From Actinoplanes utahensis (lineage in GTDB: Bacteria; Actinomycetota; Actinomycetes; Mycobacteriales; Micromonosporaceae): 64,000 nucleotides of DNA. The stretch spans positions 100,596-164,595 of the forward strand of contig NZ_BOMZ01000036.1 in NCBI RefSeq assembly GCF_016862455.1, written 5' to 3'. Numbering within the stretch: position 1 is the stretch's first letter; the number at the start of each line of letters is the position of its first letter. Of this stretch, positions 16,722 through 25,372 are shown piece after piece. The translations under genes and the position numbers were made by a program. The notes under the pieces were generated by a model. It was not told the origin of the DNA, did not search any database, and saw only the letters and a program-made list of their open reading frames with translations.

Positions 16722-17771
16722 CTACCCGACAGTTCGGCCCATGCCACTGAGGACGGAGGCGAGCGCGTACGGCACGTCCGGCCGGGAGAAGTCCCAGATC
16801 ATCAGCAGGCCGCCGGGGCTGGTCAGCGTCAACCGGCCGTACCGCATGATCGGGAGCTGCCGGTTGTCCTTGTACCGCCGGTCCGGCCCGCCCGACTTGT
16901 TCGCGTACTGCCAGGTGGTCCCGACCGTCTGCGCGTCGCCCGGCACGGTTCCGCTCTCGACGAACCGCTGCTCCTCGAAGTACGCGCCGAGCTGGAAGTA
17001 CGGGATGTCGGCGTACTGCTCGCCGTGCCGGACCAGGGCCCGATCCGGCAGGAAGTAGATCGACCGGTCCCGGCCGTGCAGGCTCGGCACCGCGATGTTG
17101 GTGACCAGGCACGGCGGTCCGGCGAGATCGATGGTCGCGGGGTGCCGGCCGACCAGCGCCGAGGCGCCCGCGTTGACCTTCTGCTGGTACGGCGTGGTCA
17201 GGCTGCCCTGGGCCTCGACCTCCCAGACCGCCTGCACCGCGGTGACGAACCCGGCGTTCCCGGTCAGGTGCTCGTACCGGGCCGCCGCCTCGTCCTCCAC
17301 CTGGTAGAACACCACCACCGAGCGCCGCGCCAGGTCCCGCTGCCACAGCCACCAGATGCCGGGGACACCGGGCACCAGCAGCAACAGACCGGCCGGCGGC
17401 AGCACCGCGATCAGCACCAGCAACGCGACCGCAGCCCAGTGCCACAGCGACCGCTGTTTCGCCGCCGCCTGGATCTGCGTGACCAGGTCGGACGGGTGCG
17501 CGGCGGCCAGGTGCTGCACGGCCACCCCGGTCATGTCCCGCATGTCGACGGCCTGATGCGGGCCGCCGACCGGCACCGGGGCCGGAACAGCGACCGGCGA
17601 CACCGGGGCGTTGAAGTACGAGGTGCCGAGCGCGCCGACCCGGATGTAGTTGCCCCGCGGCCCGGTGCCGATCCGGAACCCGGGCACGCCGACCGAGACG
17701 CCGACACCGGACCCGGTCAGAGTGAACCGGAAGGGGCCGGCCTTGAGGTCGGTCCGAAGATAGAAGCCCAT
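16722..17771 (-). CDS. DUF4236 domain protein
   Basis: 349 residues from ATG 17771, chosen because DUF4236 proteins begin exactly this way (MGFYLRTDLKAGPFRF, then SGVGVSVGVPGFRIGTGPRG at about 21-40). After the domain come a two-helix membrane hairpin (about 118-155; ALLVLIAVLPPAGLLLLVPG) and a long cytosolic C-terminal domain (about 165-349) with no recognised family, containing PSLHGRDRSIYFLPDRALVRHG and TWQYANKSGGPDRRYKDNR. That part looks like a PH-like beta domain, as in other membrane-tethered DUF4236 proteins. The function is unknown. No clear ribosome site precedes the ATG. Confidence 0.75.
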   Translation of the reverse strand: MGFYLRTDLKAGPFRFTLTGSGVGVSVGVPGFRIGTGPRGNYIRVGALGTSYFNAPVSPVAVPAPVPVGGPHQAVDMRDMTGVAVQHLAAAHPSDLVTQIQAAAKQRSLWHWAAVALLVLIAVLPPAGLLLLVPGVPGIWWLWQRDLARRSVVVFYQVEDEAAARYEHLTGNAGFVTAVQAVWEVEAQGSLTTPYQQKVNAGASALVGRHPATIDLAGPPCLVTNIAVPSLHGRDRSIYFLPDRALVRHGEQYADIPYFQLGAYFEEQRFVESGTVPGDAQTVGTTWQYANKSGGPDRRYKDNRQLPIMRYGRLTLTSPGGLLMIWDFSRPDVPYALASVLSGMGRTVG

Positions 17772-17947
17772 GTCCGCGTGACGGTAGAGCGGTCCGGGCG
17801 CGCCGGTAATCGCCGCTTCGGCCGGTCCGATCGTCTCCACAAGGGATGCGGGGAAGCGACTCGGACGAACTCCCGGATCGAACGGATGACCGGTTCTGCA
17901 CATCCGATCGTGCCGCCGGCGGCATCGTGCGTGTGAGACTCCGGACC

Positions 17948-18445
17948 GTGACGACTGTGGACCGGCGGAAGCGGCGCGACTTCAAGATCATGGCGGCGCT
18001 GGTGCTCGTGCTGTGCGGCTGCATCGCGCCGGCCAAGTTCATCGGCGCGGTGGACGCGGACGACAAGGACACCGGGGCGCCGGTCGTCACCACCACGCCG
18101 CCCACCGACCCGGTCCGGACCACGGCCGCGGCGGCGACCGACAGCACCCCGACGGCCGTACCCACGTCGAGCGCGCCGGTTCTGCCGAGCACCCCGGCGC
18201 CGGCGGTGACCACCTCGAAGCCGAAACCGGCCGTGACGACCACCAGGCCGAAGCCGGCGGTGACCACCACGAAGCCGAAACCGAAGCCCACCCCGACCGA
18301 GGAACCGACCGAGGAAGAGGAGGAGAACGTCTACTACGCCAACTGCACCGCGGCGCGGAACGCCGGCGCCGCCCCGCTCTACCGCGGACAGCCCGGGTAC
18401 CGGGCGAAGCTGGACCGGGACGGCGACGGGGTGGCCTGCGAGTAA
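17948..18445 (+). CDS. Secreted or membrane-anchored excalibur calcium-binding domain protein
   Basis: 165 residues if started at GTG 17948; upstream GTG codons in the same frame (for example near 17927) are alternatives, and no ribosome site settles it. The N-terminus is basic with a hydrophobic segment (IMAALVLVLCGCIAPAKFI) that could be a signal anchor. A threonine/proline/lysine-rich wall-spanning linker follows (repeated KPKPAVTTT, then EEPTEEEEEN). The last 37 residues are an excalibur domain: YYANC near its start, GQPGYRAKLDRDGDG, and the terminal VACE. In this family the DxDxDG loop binds calcium, and two cysteines form a disulfide. A surface role is likely; no enzymatic activity is implied. 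Confidence 0.8.
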   Translation: MTTVDRRKRRDFKIMAALVLVLCGCIAPAKFIGAVDADDKDTGAPVVTTTPPTDPVRTTAAAATDSTPTAVPTSSAPVLPSTPAPAVTTSKPKPAVTTTRPKPAVTTTKPKPKPTPTEEPTEEEEENVYYANCTAARNAGAAPLYRGQPGYRAKLDRDGDGVACE

Positions 18446-18476
18446 CCCACCCCGCGATGTCCGGGACCGGTCAGGT

Positions 18477-20537
18477 CTACTCGCGGGCCTGCGGGGTGAG
18501 CCGGCGCCACAACCAGGACGGGAACACGCTCAAGCCGGAACCGAAGGCGCTCTGCAGGAACAGATCGGTGCCGATCCCGACACTCGCCGGGGCGTGCCGC
18601 AACACGTGCAGCATGTGCCGGGCGGCGCCGCGACCACCGGTCAACTTGAGCGCGACACCGAGAGCCAGTTCGGCGCGCAGTGTGTTCGGATGGGTGTCGC
18701 CGAGGACCGCGCGGAACCCGTGCAGGGCGTCGGTGAAATGGTCTCGGGCGTCCTCGTTGCGCCTGCCGCGCGCGGCGGCGAAGCCGAGCAGCAGTTCGGT
18801 ACGGGAACGGGCGGAATGCTCCAGCGGGAACCGGTCGCGCACGTCGTCGCGTACCGCCAGAAGGGTCTTCTCTCGCCGCTCCGCCTCGGCGTGGGCCACC
18901 GCGAGCGCGAGCGTCAGGCGATGCCGCCGGCCGTGCGCCCCGGCGTACCGGTCGCGGAGCCGCAGCAGCTCACCGGCCAGGTCGTCGTCCGGTTCGGCCG
19001 GGGCCACGGTGAAGCGGGCATCGCCGATCAGGTCGATCGCCGCGACAGCGGTGGCGTGGTCGGTGAGATGACGGGCGGTGTACTCGGCGATCACCCGGGC
19101 GGCCCGCCGTCGCGCCTCCGACTGCGCGCCGAGGTCGAGTTCGGTCCGGGCCAGCTCCAGCTGCGCCTCCTGCGCCTGGTGGAACACGGCTGAGCCGGTG
19201 CCGAGCCGGTCGATCAGCCCGGTCAGCCCGGTCCGCGCCTCGTCGAGGTGGCCCCGCAGCCGTCGCGCCCGGAGAAAGGCCGCGGCGTCCGGACCGTCCG
19301 CCGCGCCGAGCAGGGTCCACAGCGCGTCGGCGCGGGTGGTGTCACCGATCTCCTCCAGGCACTCGACCAGCAGGAGCCGGGCCGCGTGCCGGGTCGCCGG
19401 GTCGGTCGCAAGCGGCACCGCGCGGTCGGCGTGGTCCTTCGCCTCCTCCGGCTCGCCGCGGGCCCGCATGACCCGGGCGGCCGCGATCAGCACCTCGGGA
19501 TCGTCGAAATGGCGTTCGGCCAGTTCCCGGTGATGCGGCAGGACCAGCGCCGCCTCACCGGCCGGCTGGTGGTGGGCGATGACCCGCCGGTGCAGCCGGT
19601 CGACGACGGCGTCCGGCAGGTCGGGCCGCCCGGCGAGCCGGGTCGCGTGCCGGGCGACCAGGAACGATTCCAGCGGCACCGACCACGGGTGGTCGAGCAC
19701 CGCGTCGGCGAACTGGCGGGCCAGCGCGGTCCAGTCCACCGGCGGGAGGTGCTGGCGGGCGATGTCGCGGACCAGTGGGTGTACCTGACAGGCCCCGCCG
19801 TCGGAGGTGGCGAGCAGTTCCCGGGTGAGCTCGGCGACCGCCTGCTCGGCGGAGGCGCCGAGGAACAGCCGGATCAGCCCGGCCGGCAGCGCCGCGGGCG
19901 AGCTGAGCGCCGCCACCCGCAGCAGCCGGCAGGCCGCGTCGCCGAGCCGGTCGAGACGGTCGCGCACCAGCACCACCACCGGGCTCACCGTCTCCGCGTC
20001 GAGCCGCGCGGCCATCGCGGTGAGGTCGCCGCCGGCCAGCCGGAGCGCCATGGGGTGCCCGCCCAGAGCCGTTCCGATCGGCCCGAGTTCCACCGTGGGC
20101 ACCGGCAGCCCCGGCGTGTCCCGTCCGGTGATCAGCACGGTACGCAGCTGTCCGCCCGCTTCCGGCAGGGACAGCCGGTCGATCAGCTCGGCGGTCAGCT
20201 CGCCCGGGATGTCGTCGACGACGAGCAGCGTCGGCTCCGGACCGGCGGCGACCCGCTCGGCGAACTCCGCGACGGCGTCGGCCACCGGTGGATTGCCGGT
20301 GCGGGCCCGCAGCCCGGCGGCGAAGGTCGCGGCCATCTCGTCCGGGTCGGCGCTGCTGCCGGCCAGGCTCACCCAACGGGCTGCGCCCGGGAAGGTTTCG
20401 GCGTACGCCGCCGCCAGCGCTGTCCTGCCGACACCCGGCGGGCCGGTCAGCACACACGTGCCGGGCTGCCCGGTGAGCGCGTCGTGCAGTGCCGCCAGCT
20501 CCCGGCGGCGCGACCGGTCAATCGTCTCGTCCAGCAC
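18477..20537 (-). CDS. NB-ARC/AAA-like ATPase with tetratricopeptide-type repeats
   Basis: 686 residues from GTG 20537; the open frame upstream is antisense to a real gene and is discarded. The N-terminal RSRRRELAALHDAL leads to Walker A GPPGVGRT (32-39) and Walker B LLVVDD, followed by the arginine-finger-like ITGRD and GxP motif (GGHPMALRLAGG). This is a STAND-type NTPase module as in actinobacterial SARP/AfsR-like or effector proteins. Residues about 330-686 are helical repeats of TPR kind (LTLALAVAHAEAERR, HPNTLRAELALGVAL). There is no DNA-binding or effector domain at either end, so it is probably a scaffold or sensor whose partner is not obvious. Its start is divergent from the acidic lipoprotein-like gene. 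Confidence 0.75.
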   Translation of the reverse strand: MLDETIDRSRRRELAALHDALTGQPGTCVLTGPPGVGRTALAAAYAETFPGAARWVSLAGSSADPDEMAATFAAGLRARTGNPPVADAVAEFAERVAAGPEPTLLVVDDIPGELTAELIDRLSLPEAGGQLRTVLITGRDTPGLPVPTVELGPIGTALGGHPMALRLAGGDLTAMAARLDAETVSPVVVLVRDRLDRLGDAACRLLRVAALSSPAALPAGLIRLFLGASAEQAVAELTRELLATSDGGACQVHPLVRDIARQHLPPVDWTALARQFADAVLDHPWSVPLESFLVARHATRLAGRPDLPDAVVDRLHRRVIAHHQPAGEAALVLPHHRELAERHFDDPEVLIAAARVMRARGEPEEAKDHADRAVPLATDPATRHAARLLLVECLEEIGDTTRADALWTLLGAADGPDAAAFLRARRLRGHLDEARTGLTGLIDRLGTGSAVFHQAQEAQLELARTELDLGAQSEARRRAARVIAEYTARHLTDHATAVAAIDLIGDARFTVAPAEPDDDLAGELLRLRDRYAGAHGRRHRLTLALAVAHAEAERREKTLLAVRDDVRDRFPLEHSARSRTELLLGFAAARGRRNEDARDHFTDALHGFRAVLGDTHPNTLRAELALGVALKLTGGRGAARHMLHVLRHAPASVGIGTDLFLQSAFGSGLSVFPSWLWRRLTPQARE

Positions 20538-20661
20538 GCGCAGGAAGATACCGGGCCTCCCGGAGCGACTCCGGTGACGCGCCGGGACCGGCCGAACTGC
20601 CGCCGGACGGTTACCTGAACGGCGTATGAGCAGGTGGCGACCGTGATCTAGCGTGCACGCC

Positions 20662-21201
20662 ATGAATGCCCGACGGATCAGCTCCCGCCGTGTCGCATTG
20701 ACGGCCTCGTTCCTGGCACTGGCGGCGGGTGGAGCGGCGGCCTGCGACAGCTCGCCGCCGGACTCGCCGGGCGTGGTCGTCGAGGAGACGTTCACCACGG
20801 TGACCGAGGAGAACGTCGAGGAGGAGCCGGTGGAAGAGGAGCCGGTGGAAGAGGAGCCGGTCGTGGAGGAGAGCACGCCGGCGCCGGTCGCCGGGGCGGC
20901 CGGTGAGCTCTTCTACTGCGCGGACGCCGACGGTCTCGTCGTCGACGAGGAGTACTGCGACGACGACACCGGCGACTACTACATCTGGCACTCGTCCAGC
21001 TATCCGCGCAACGCCCCGGTCGGCACGCTGCTGCGGGGCGGGGGCTTCTTCCCGGCCGGCGACGCGGCGAGCCGCCGGGCGTTCTCGCTGCCGGAGACCG
21101 GCCGGATCGGCAACGGCAGCACCATCAAGACGAACGTGGTGGGACGCGGCACCAGCGGCTCCTCGGTGACCGATGGCGGCTCGACCTCGTCCGGCGGCTG
21201 A
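20662..21201 (+). CDS. Acidic secreted protein, possible lipoprotein
   Basis: 179 residues from ATG 20662. The N-terminus is a basic signal region, RRISSRRVALTASFLALAAGGAAAC, with a cysteine preceded by AAA that is a plausible lipobox. A glutamate-rich linker made of three EEPVE-type units follows, then a globular part with paired cysteines (LFYCADADG, DEEYCDDD) and a C-terminal serine/glycine tail (GRGTSGSSVTDGGSTSSGG). The overall pattern, with FYCADxDGxVVDExxC and TGRIGNGSTIKTNVVG, recurs in uncharacterised actinobacterial exported proteins. The 15-base DNA repeat behind the linker could vary in copy number. Confidence 0.7.
   Translation: MNARRISSRRVALTASFLALAAGGAAACDSSPPDSPGVVVEETFTTVTEENVEEEPVEEEPVEEEPVVEESTPAPVAGAAGELFYCADADGLVVDEEYCDDDTGDYYIWHSSSYPRNAPVGTLLRGGGFFPAGDAASRRAFSLPETGRIGNGSTIKTNVVGRGTSGSSVTDGGSTSSGG
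20821..20865 (+). repeat. Three tandem 15-base units in the acidic linker
   Basis: The unit GAGGAGCCGGTGGAA occurs at 20821-20835 and 20836-20850, with a diverged third copy at 20851-20865. Each encodes five residues, EEPVE, so copy-number changes keep the reading frame. Confidence 0.75.
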
Positions 21202-21305
21202 TGCGGGATCATCGACCGCATCCGTGTCGTCGTAGGATTTGACCTCAATTCAGGTTGAGGTTCTACGGTTTCCTCCGACGGCACGGCAAGGGACGAGGAA
21301 GACCA

Positions 21306-21797
21306 GTGTTCAGCGAGATCGATACGGTTGTCGCGGCGCGGTTCAAGGCCGCTTTCCGGCGTTACCCGACCGGGGTCGCCGTGATCGCCGCGGCCGGGCC
21401 GCACGGTCCGGTGGGCCTGACCGCGTCCAGCGTCGCCTCGGTGTCGGCGGACCCGCCGGCCCTCTCCTTCTCGGTGATCGGCTCCGGCTCGGCCCTCGCG
21501 GTCCTCGCCGCGCCCGGTCTCACCGTCAACCTGCTCGGCCCGGCGCAGGTGGCCCTGGCCCGCGACTTCGCCCGCTCGGGCGGCCCCCGGTTCACCCCCG
21601 ACCAGGGCTGGGAGACGCTGCCGACCGGCGAGCCGATGCTGCCCGGCGCCGTGGCGAGCCTGCGGTGCGCGCCGCTGCACCAGGTCCCGGTCGGCGGCTC
21701 GACGGTGGTCGTCGCGACGGTTCTGGAGGTGTTCCTCGGGCCGCCGGGCGGTCGTCTGGTACACCACGATCGCCGATTCCACACGCACGAGGATTGA
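21306..21797 (+). CDS. Flavin reductase domain protein
   Basis: 163 residues from GTG 21306, preceded by GAGGAAG. It is a flavin reductase-like FMN-binding split barrel: RFKAAFRRYPTGVAVIAA at the N-terminus, the FMN-contacting GLTASSVASVSADPP, then LSFSVIGSGSAL and FAVNLL-type strand LTVNLLGPAQVALA, with the C-terminal HHDRRFHTHED. These proteins use NAD(P)H to reduce FMN or FAD and hand the flavin to a monooxygenase, or act as small NADH:flavin oxidoreductases. No partner monooxygenase lies nearby. Length matches the 160-180 residue family. Confidence 0.85.
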   Translation: MFSEIDTVVAARFKAAFRRYPTGVAVIAAAGPHGPVGLTASSVASVSADPPALSFSVIGSGSALAVLAAPGLTVNLLGPAQVALARDFARSGGPRFTPDQGWETLPTGEPMLPGAVASLRCAPLHQVPVGGSTVVVATVLEVFLGPPGGRLVHHDRRFHTHED

Positions 21798-21918
21798 ACC
21801 GGCCCACCCTCCGGCGACGTGAACCGGTATGGGCCGGAAAGATGACCGTCACCCGGTCCATCGAGACGTTTGGCGGACTGTGCAATCATGCGTGGTCGTT
21901 GTTTCGACGGGTGGGGAG

Positions 21919-23085
21919 ATGGGTTTGGCCAGATCCACGAAGCGTCGCGCACCGCTCTGGGCGCGGCTGTGTGCCATTTTCGGGGCCGTCATCGTCGTCG
22001 TCAGCGGCGGCACGCTGGTGACCGGCCAGACCCTGATCGCCAAGTACACCGGCGGGCTCACCAGCACCAGCCTGCTGGACTCCGGTGACGGGTCCGCCAA
22101 CGCGGCGCCGAAGGACATCAAGGGGCCGCTGACGATCCTGCTGGTCGGCATCGACCCGCGGGACACGACGACCGCGCCGCTCGCCGACTCGATCGTCATC
22201 GCGCACATCCCGAAGGACATGAGCACCGCCTACCTGTTCTCCATGCCCCGGGACCTGTACGTGGAGATTCCCGCGGACAAGAAGTCGGGCTACGACGGCG
22301 GCCGCACGAAGATCAACGGCGCGATGGCGCACGGCAGCCAGGTCAACGGCAAGATCGACGTGGAGAACGGGTTCAAGCTGCTCTCCAAGACGATCCGCAA
22401 CTACACCGGGATCGAGAAGTTCGACGCCGCGGCGATCATCAACTTCGGCGGTTTCAAGAACATCGTCGAGGCGCTCGGCGGCGTCTCCATGGTGATCGAC
22501 ATGGACGTGATGTCGGAGCACCTGACCCCGGAGGGCAAGCAGCGCCCGCGGTCGAAGGCGTGCCCGGTCGGCAACAAGTCGAAGAAGTGCGAGCACCCGT
22601 ACATCGGTCCGCAGGCCACCTACAAGAAGAGCACCAAGCCGGTGCGACTCAAGCCGTGGCAGGCGCTGGACTACGTCCGGCAGCGGTACGACTGGGCGGA
22701 CAGCGGGCTGGACGACTACGGCCGTCAGCGGCACCAGCAGCAGTTCATCAAGGCGATGGCCAAGGAGGCGATGAGCAAGAACGTCGTCACCGACATCTCC
22801 AAGATGACGAAGATCCTGGACGCGGCAGGCAAGTCGCTGACCTTCGACGGCGCCGGCCACGACCCGATCGAGTGGGCGGTGGCGCTCAAGAACCTGAACG
22901 TCGACGACATGACGACGATCAAGCTGGCCGGTGGCGGCAAATACGTGAACGGCCCGGGCAGCACGTACCTGGGTGAGGAGTTCCTGCAGCCGGAGGTCGC
23001 CGAGGCGTTCTTCAAGGCCGTCAAGGAGGACCGGGTCACCTCGTTCCTCATCGACAACCCGACCCTGGTCAACAAGGACAGCTGA
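21919..23085 (+). CDS. LytR-CpsA-Psr (LCP) family cell-wall glycopolymer ligase
   Basis: 388 residues from ATG 21919; GGTGGGGAG directly precedes it. It has a short cytosolic N-terminus, one membrane anchor (ARLCAIFGAVIVVVSGGTLV, about 15-34), and an extracellular LCP domain from about 75 (ILLVGIDPRDTTTAPLADS) with the conserved SMPRDLYVEIP, RTKINGAMAHG and INFGGFKNIVEALGG motifs and the later LDYVRQRY. The conserved arginines of these motifs bind the polyprenyl-pyrophosphate substrate. LCP enzymes attach teichoic-acid-like or other glycopolymers to peptidoglycan or mycolate-type walls. It stands alone with its own strong terminator. Confidence 0.9.
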   Translation: MGLARSTKRRAPLWARLCAIFGAVIVVVSGGTLVTGQTLIAKYTGGLTSTSLLDSGDGSANAAPKDIKGPLTILLVGIDPRDTTTAPLADSIVIAHIPKDMSTAYLFSMPRDLYVEIPADKKSGYDGGRTKINGAMAHGSQVNGKIDVENGFKLLSKTIRNYTGIEKFDAAAIINFGGFKNIVEALGGVSMVIDMDVMSEHLTPEGKQRPRSKACPVGNKSKKCEHPYIGPQATYKKSTKPVRLKPWQALDYVRQRYDWADSGLDDYGRQRHQQQFIKAMAKEAMSKNVVTDISKMTKILDAAGKSLTFDGAGHDPIEWAVALKNLNVDDMTTIKLAGGGKYVNGPGSTYLGEEFLQPEVAEAFFKAVKEDRVTSFLIDNPTLVNKDS

Positions 23086-23136
23086 ACCCGTGTGCGCATT
23101 TCGGCCGTCATGCGCGCCCGAAATGCACACACGGGT
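23086..23136. terminator. Bidirectional 19-bp hairpin terminator
   Basis: ACCCGTGTGCGCATTTCGG (23086-23104) pairs with CCGAAATGCACACACGGGT (23118-23136) with one G-U-type mismatch and a 13-base loop. It fills the gap between the converging LCP and LysR genes and can end both. Confidence 0.75.
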
Positions 23137-24026
23137 CACCGTGCGCCGGTCAGGCCGCGGATCAGCGTGATGGTCCGGGCCAGGTGCGGCTCGGACCGGT
23201 CGGCCCGGTGCGCCAGTGCCAGATCGACGGTCACGGCCGGGCGGATCAGCGGCCGGTAGACGACGCCGTCGAGCGCGAGCGCCGTCACCGGCTCCGGGAC
23301 GACGGCCACCCCCAGTTCCCCGGCGACCAGCGTGATCAGGGTGGACGTCTCGCCGACCTGGTGCCGGATCCGCGGGTCGAGGCCGGCGTCGCGGAACAGG
23401 CCGACCACGACGTCGTACATCACCGAGCGGCGGTCGGCGGAGTGCACGATCAGCGCGGCCTGCCGCAGGTCGGCGATGCGTACCTGCCGGCGCTGCGCGA
23501 GCGGGTGAGCGGCGGGCAGCGCCACGACGAGCCGGTCCCGGCGCAGCCGGGTGACGGTCAGCGACAGATCGGCGACCGGTGGGCGCAGCAGGGCCAGGTC
23601 GATCTCCCCGGAGCGCAGTGCCTCGATCTGGTCGGGAGCGAGCATCTCGCCGCGGAACGAGAAGTCGACGCCGGGCAGCTCGACGGCCAGGTGCCGGGAG
23701 AGCGACGGCAGCAGGCTGTACGTCGCCGAGCCGACGCAGCCGATAGCCAGGTGCCCGACCGCCCCGGCGGCGACCCGGCGGACCTCGTGCCCGGCGCCCT
23801 CGACGTCGGCCAGGATCGCCCTGGCCCGCTGCACGAGGAACCGGCCGGCGTCGGTGAGGCCGACCCGGCGGGTGGTGCGGTGCAGCAGCTCGACGCCGAG
23901 GTCGGTCTCCAGGCGGCGGATCGCCTGGGACAGCGGCGGCTGGGCCATGTGCAGACGGGCGGCGGCCCGCCCGAAGTGCAGCTCCTCGGCGACGACCAGG
24001 AAATATCTCAGCTGACGCAGCTCCAC
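23136..24026 (-). CDS. LysR family transcriptional regulator
   Basis: 296 residues. The N-terminal winged helix-turn-helix is classic LysR (MELRQLRYFLVVAEELHFGR, with the recognition region MAQPPLSQAIRRLE at about 28-41), followed by the linker helix and a two-lobed effector-binding domain to the C-terminus. It is divergently transcribed from the thiolase gene, across a promoter region with a TTGATAC/GTATCAA inverted repeat. It therefore probably controls the thiolase gene and itself in response to an aromatic-acid or acyl-CoA type ligand. The ligand is not readable from the sequence. Confidence 0.92.
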   Translation of the reverse strand: MELRQLRYFLVVAEELHFGRAAARLHMAQPPLSQAIRRLETDLGVELLHRTTRRVGLTDAGRFLVQRARAILADVEGAGHEVRRVAAGAVGHLAIGCVGSATYSLLPSLSRHLAVELPGVDFSFRGEMLAPDQIEALRSGEIDLALLRPPVADLSLTVTRLRRDRLVVALPAAHPLAQRRQVRIADLRQAALIVHSADRRSVMYDVVVGLFRDAGLDPRIRHQVGETSTLITLVAGELGVAVVPEPVTALALDGVVYRPLIRPAVTVDLALAHRADRSEPHLARTITLIRGLTGAR

Positions 24027-24063
24027 GGCATCAAGACCTCGTAGCTCTCAATCGCGCCGGATA

Positions 24064-24083
24064 TTGATACTTCAGCGTATCAA
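24064..24083. promoter_or_regulatory. LysR-type operator in the regulator/thiolase divergent promoter
   Basis: TTGATAC (24064-24070) and GTATCAA (24077-24083) form a perfect inverted repeat with a 6-base centre. It fits the T-N11-A rule for LysR recognition sites and lies between the divergent starts, 23 bases before the thiolase ATG. Confidence 0.7.
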
Positions 24084-24105
24084 GTTCGCCACCTAGCGTT
24101 ACCTC

Positions 24106-25278
24106 ATGACCTCCTTCGTCTACGCCGCCACCCGTACTCCCTTCGGTCGGTTCAACGGCGCCCTCGCCGGGGTCCGGCCCGACGACCTCGCCGCCCGCGT
24201 GATCCGGTCGGTGCTCTCCGACATCGATCCCGGCGTCGTCGACGAGGTGGTCTGGGGCAACGCGAACGGCGCCGGCGAGGACAACCGCAACGTCGGCCGG
24301 ATGGCGGCGCTGCTGGCCGGTCTGCCCACGTCGGTGCCGGCCACCACGGTGAACCGGCTGTGCGGATCCGGTCTGGACGCCGCCATGATCGCCTCGCGCA
24401 CGATCGAGACCGGCGACGCCGCCGTGGTGCTGATCGGCGGGGTCGAGTCGATGACCCGCGCGCCCTGGGTGCTGCCGAAACCGGCGAAGGGTTTCCCGGC
24501 CGGCGACGTGACGGCGGTGTCGACGACGCTGGGCTGGCGGCTGGTCAACCCGCGGATGCCGAAGGAGTGGACCGCCTCGCTGGGCGACTGCAACGAGCAG
24601 CTGCGGGAGCGGTACGAGGTGACCCGCGCCCGCCAGGACGAGTTCGCCGCCCGCTCGCACCGGCTGGCCGCGCGGGCCTGGGACGACGGTTTCTACGACG
24701 ACCTGGTCACCCCGATCGAGGCCCTGACCAGGGACGAGGGCATCCGCCCGGACTCGACGCGGGAGTCGCTGGCCGCCCTCAAGCCGAGCTTCCGCCCGGA
24801 CGGCACGATCACCGCCGGTAACGCCTCCCCGCTGAGCGACGGCGCCTCCGCTGTCCTGCTGGGTTCTGCGGGCGCAGCCTCCCTCCTGAAGCGGGAGCCC
24901 CTCGCCGCGATCGTCGGCCGGGGCGCGTTCGCGCTGGATCCGCAGCATTTCGGCATCGCCCCGGTCGAGGCCGCCAACCGGGCCCTGAAGCGGGCCGGCA
25001 TCGGCTGGGACCGGGTCGGCGCGGTCGAGCTCAACGAGGCCTTCGCGGTGCAGTCGCTGGTCTGCGTGGACGCCTGGGGCATCGACCCGGAGATCGTGAA
25101 CACCCGCGGCGGCGCGATCGCGCTGGGCCATCCGCTCGGCGCGAGTGGCGGCCGGATCCTCGGCACCCTGGCGAAGGTGCTGCGGGAACGCAACGAACGG
25201 TACGGGGTGGCCGCCATCTGCATCGGTGTCGGCCAGGGCCTGGCCGTGGTTCTGGAGAACCTGGCCGCCGGCCGGTGA
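24106..25278 (+). CDS. Acetyl-CoA C-acyltransferase (thiolase, 3-oxoadipyl-CoA thiolase-like)
   Basis: 390 residues. Catalytic residues are visible: the acyl-accepting cysteine C86 in NRLCGSGL, the histidine H342 in GHPLGASG, and the second cysteine C372 in ICIGVGQG. NEAFAVQSL supplies the NEAF motif. The pattern follows degradative thiolases of the PcaF/PaaJ type, although the last motif has V where GGG is usual (CIGVGQG instead of CxGGGxG). It cleaves 3-oxoacyl-CoA with CoA to acetyl-CoA and a shortened acyl-CoA, or runs in reverse. The LysR gene opposite suggests inducible catabolism, perhaps of aromatic acids; no other pathway genes lie here. Confidence 0.9.
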   Translation: MTSFVYAATRTPFGRFNGALAGVRPDDLAARVIRSVLSDIDPGVVDEVVWGNANGAGEDNRNVGRMAALLAGLPTSVPATTVNRLCGSGLDAAMIASRTIETGDAAVVLIGGVESMTRAPWVLPKPAKGFPAGDVTAVSTTLGWRLVNPRMPKEWTASLGDCNEQLRERYEVTRARQDEFAARSHRLAARAWDDGFYDDLVTPIEALTRDEGIRPDSTRESLAALKPSFRPDGTITAGNASPLSDGASAVLLGSAGAASLLKREPLAAIVGRGAFALDPQHFGIAPVEAANRALKRAGIGWDRVGAVELNEAFAVQSLVCVDAWGIDPEIVNTRGGAIALGHPLGASGGRILGTLAKVLRERNERYGVAAICIGVGQGLAVVLENLAAGR

Positions 25279-25285
25279 AGGGATC

Positions 25286-25314
25286 TTGCAGGTGATCACA
25301 TAGAACGCTACCGT
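25286..25314 (+). promoter_or_regulatory. Vegetative-type promoter for the large secreted protein gene
   Basis: TTGCAG (25286-25291), a 17-base spacer and TACCGT (25309-25314) fit a -35/-10 pair for a main sigma factor, 59 bases upstream of the ATG at 25373. Confidence 0.5.
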
Positions 25315-25372
25315 TACGACGCGTTGGGCCCTCTGGCATTCCCAGCGCATCGTCGCGGGAGGACTCACAAAC

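Noticed and set aside
20538..20876. Longer start for the NB-ARC-like gene with a serine-rich N-terminus
   Set aside because: That part is antisense to the acidic lipoprotein-like gene, whose 15-base repeats create the serine-rich pattern.
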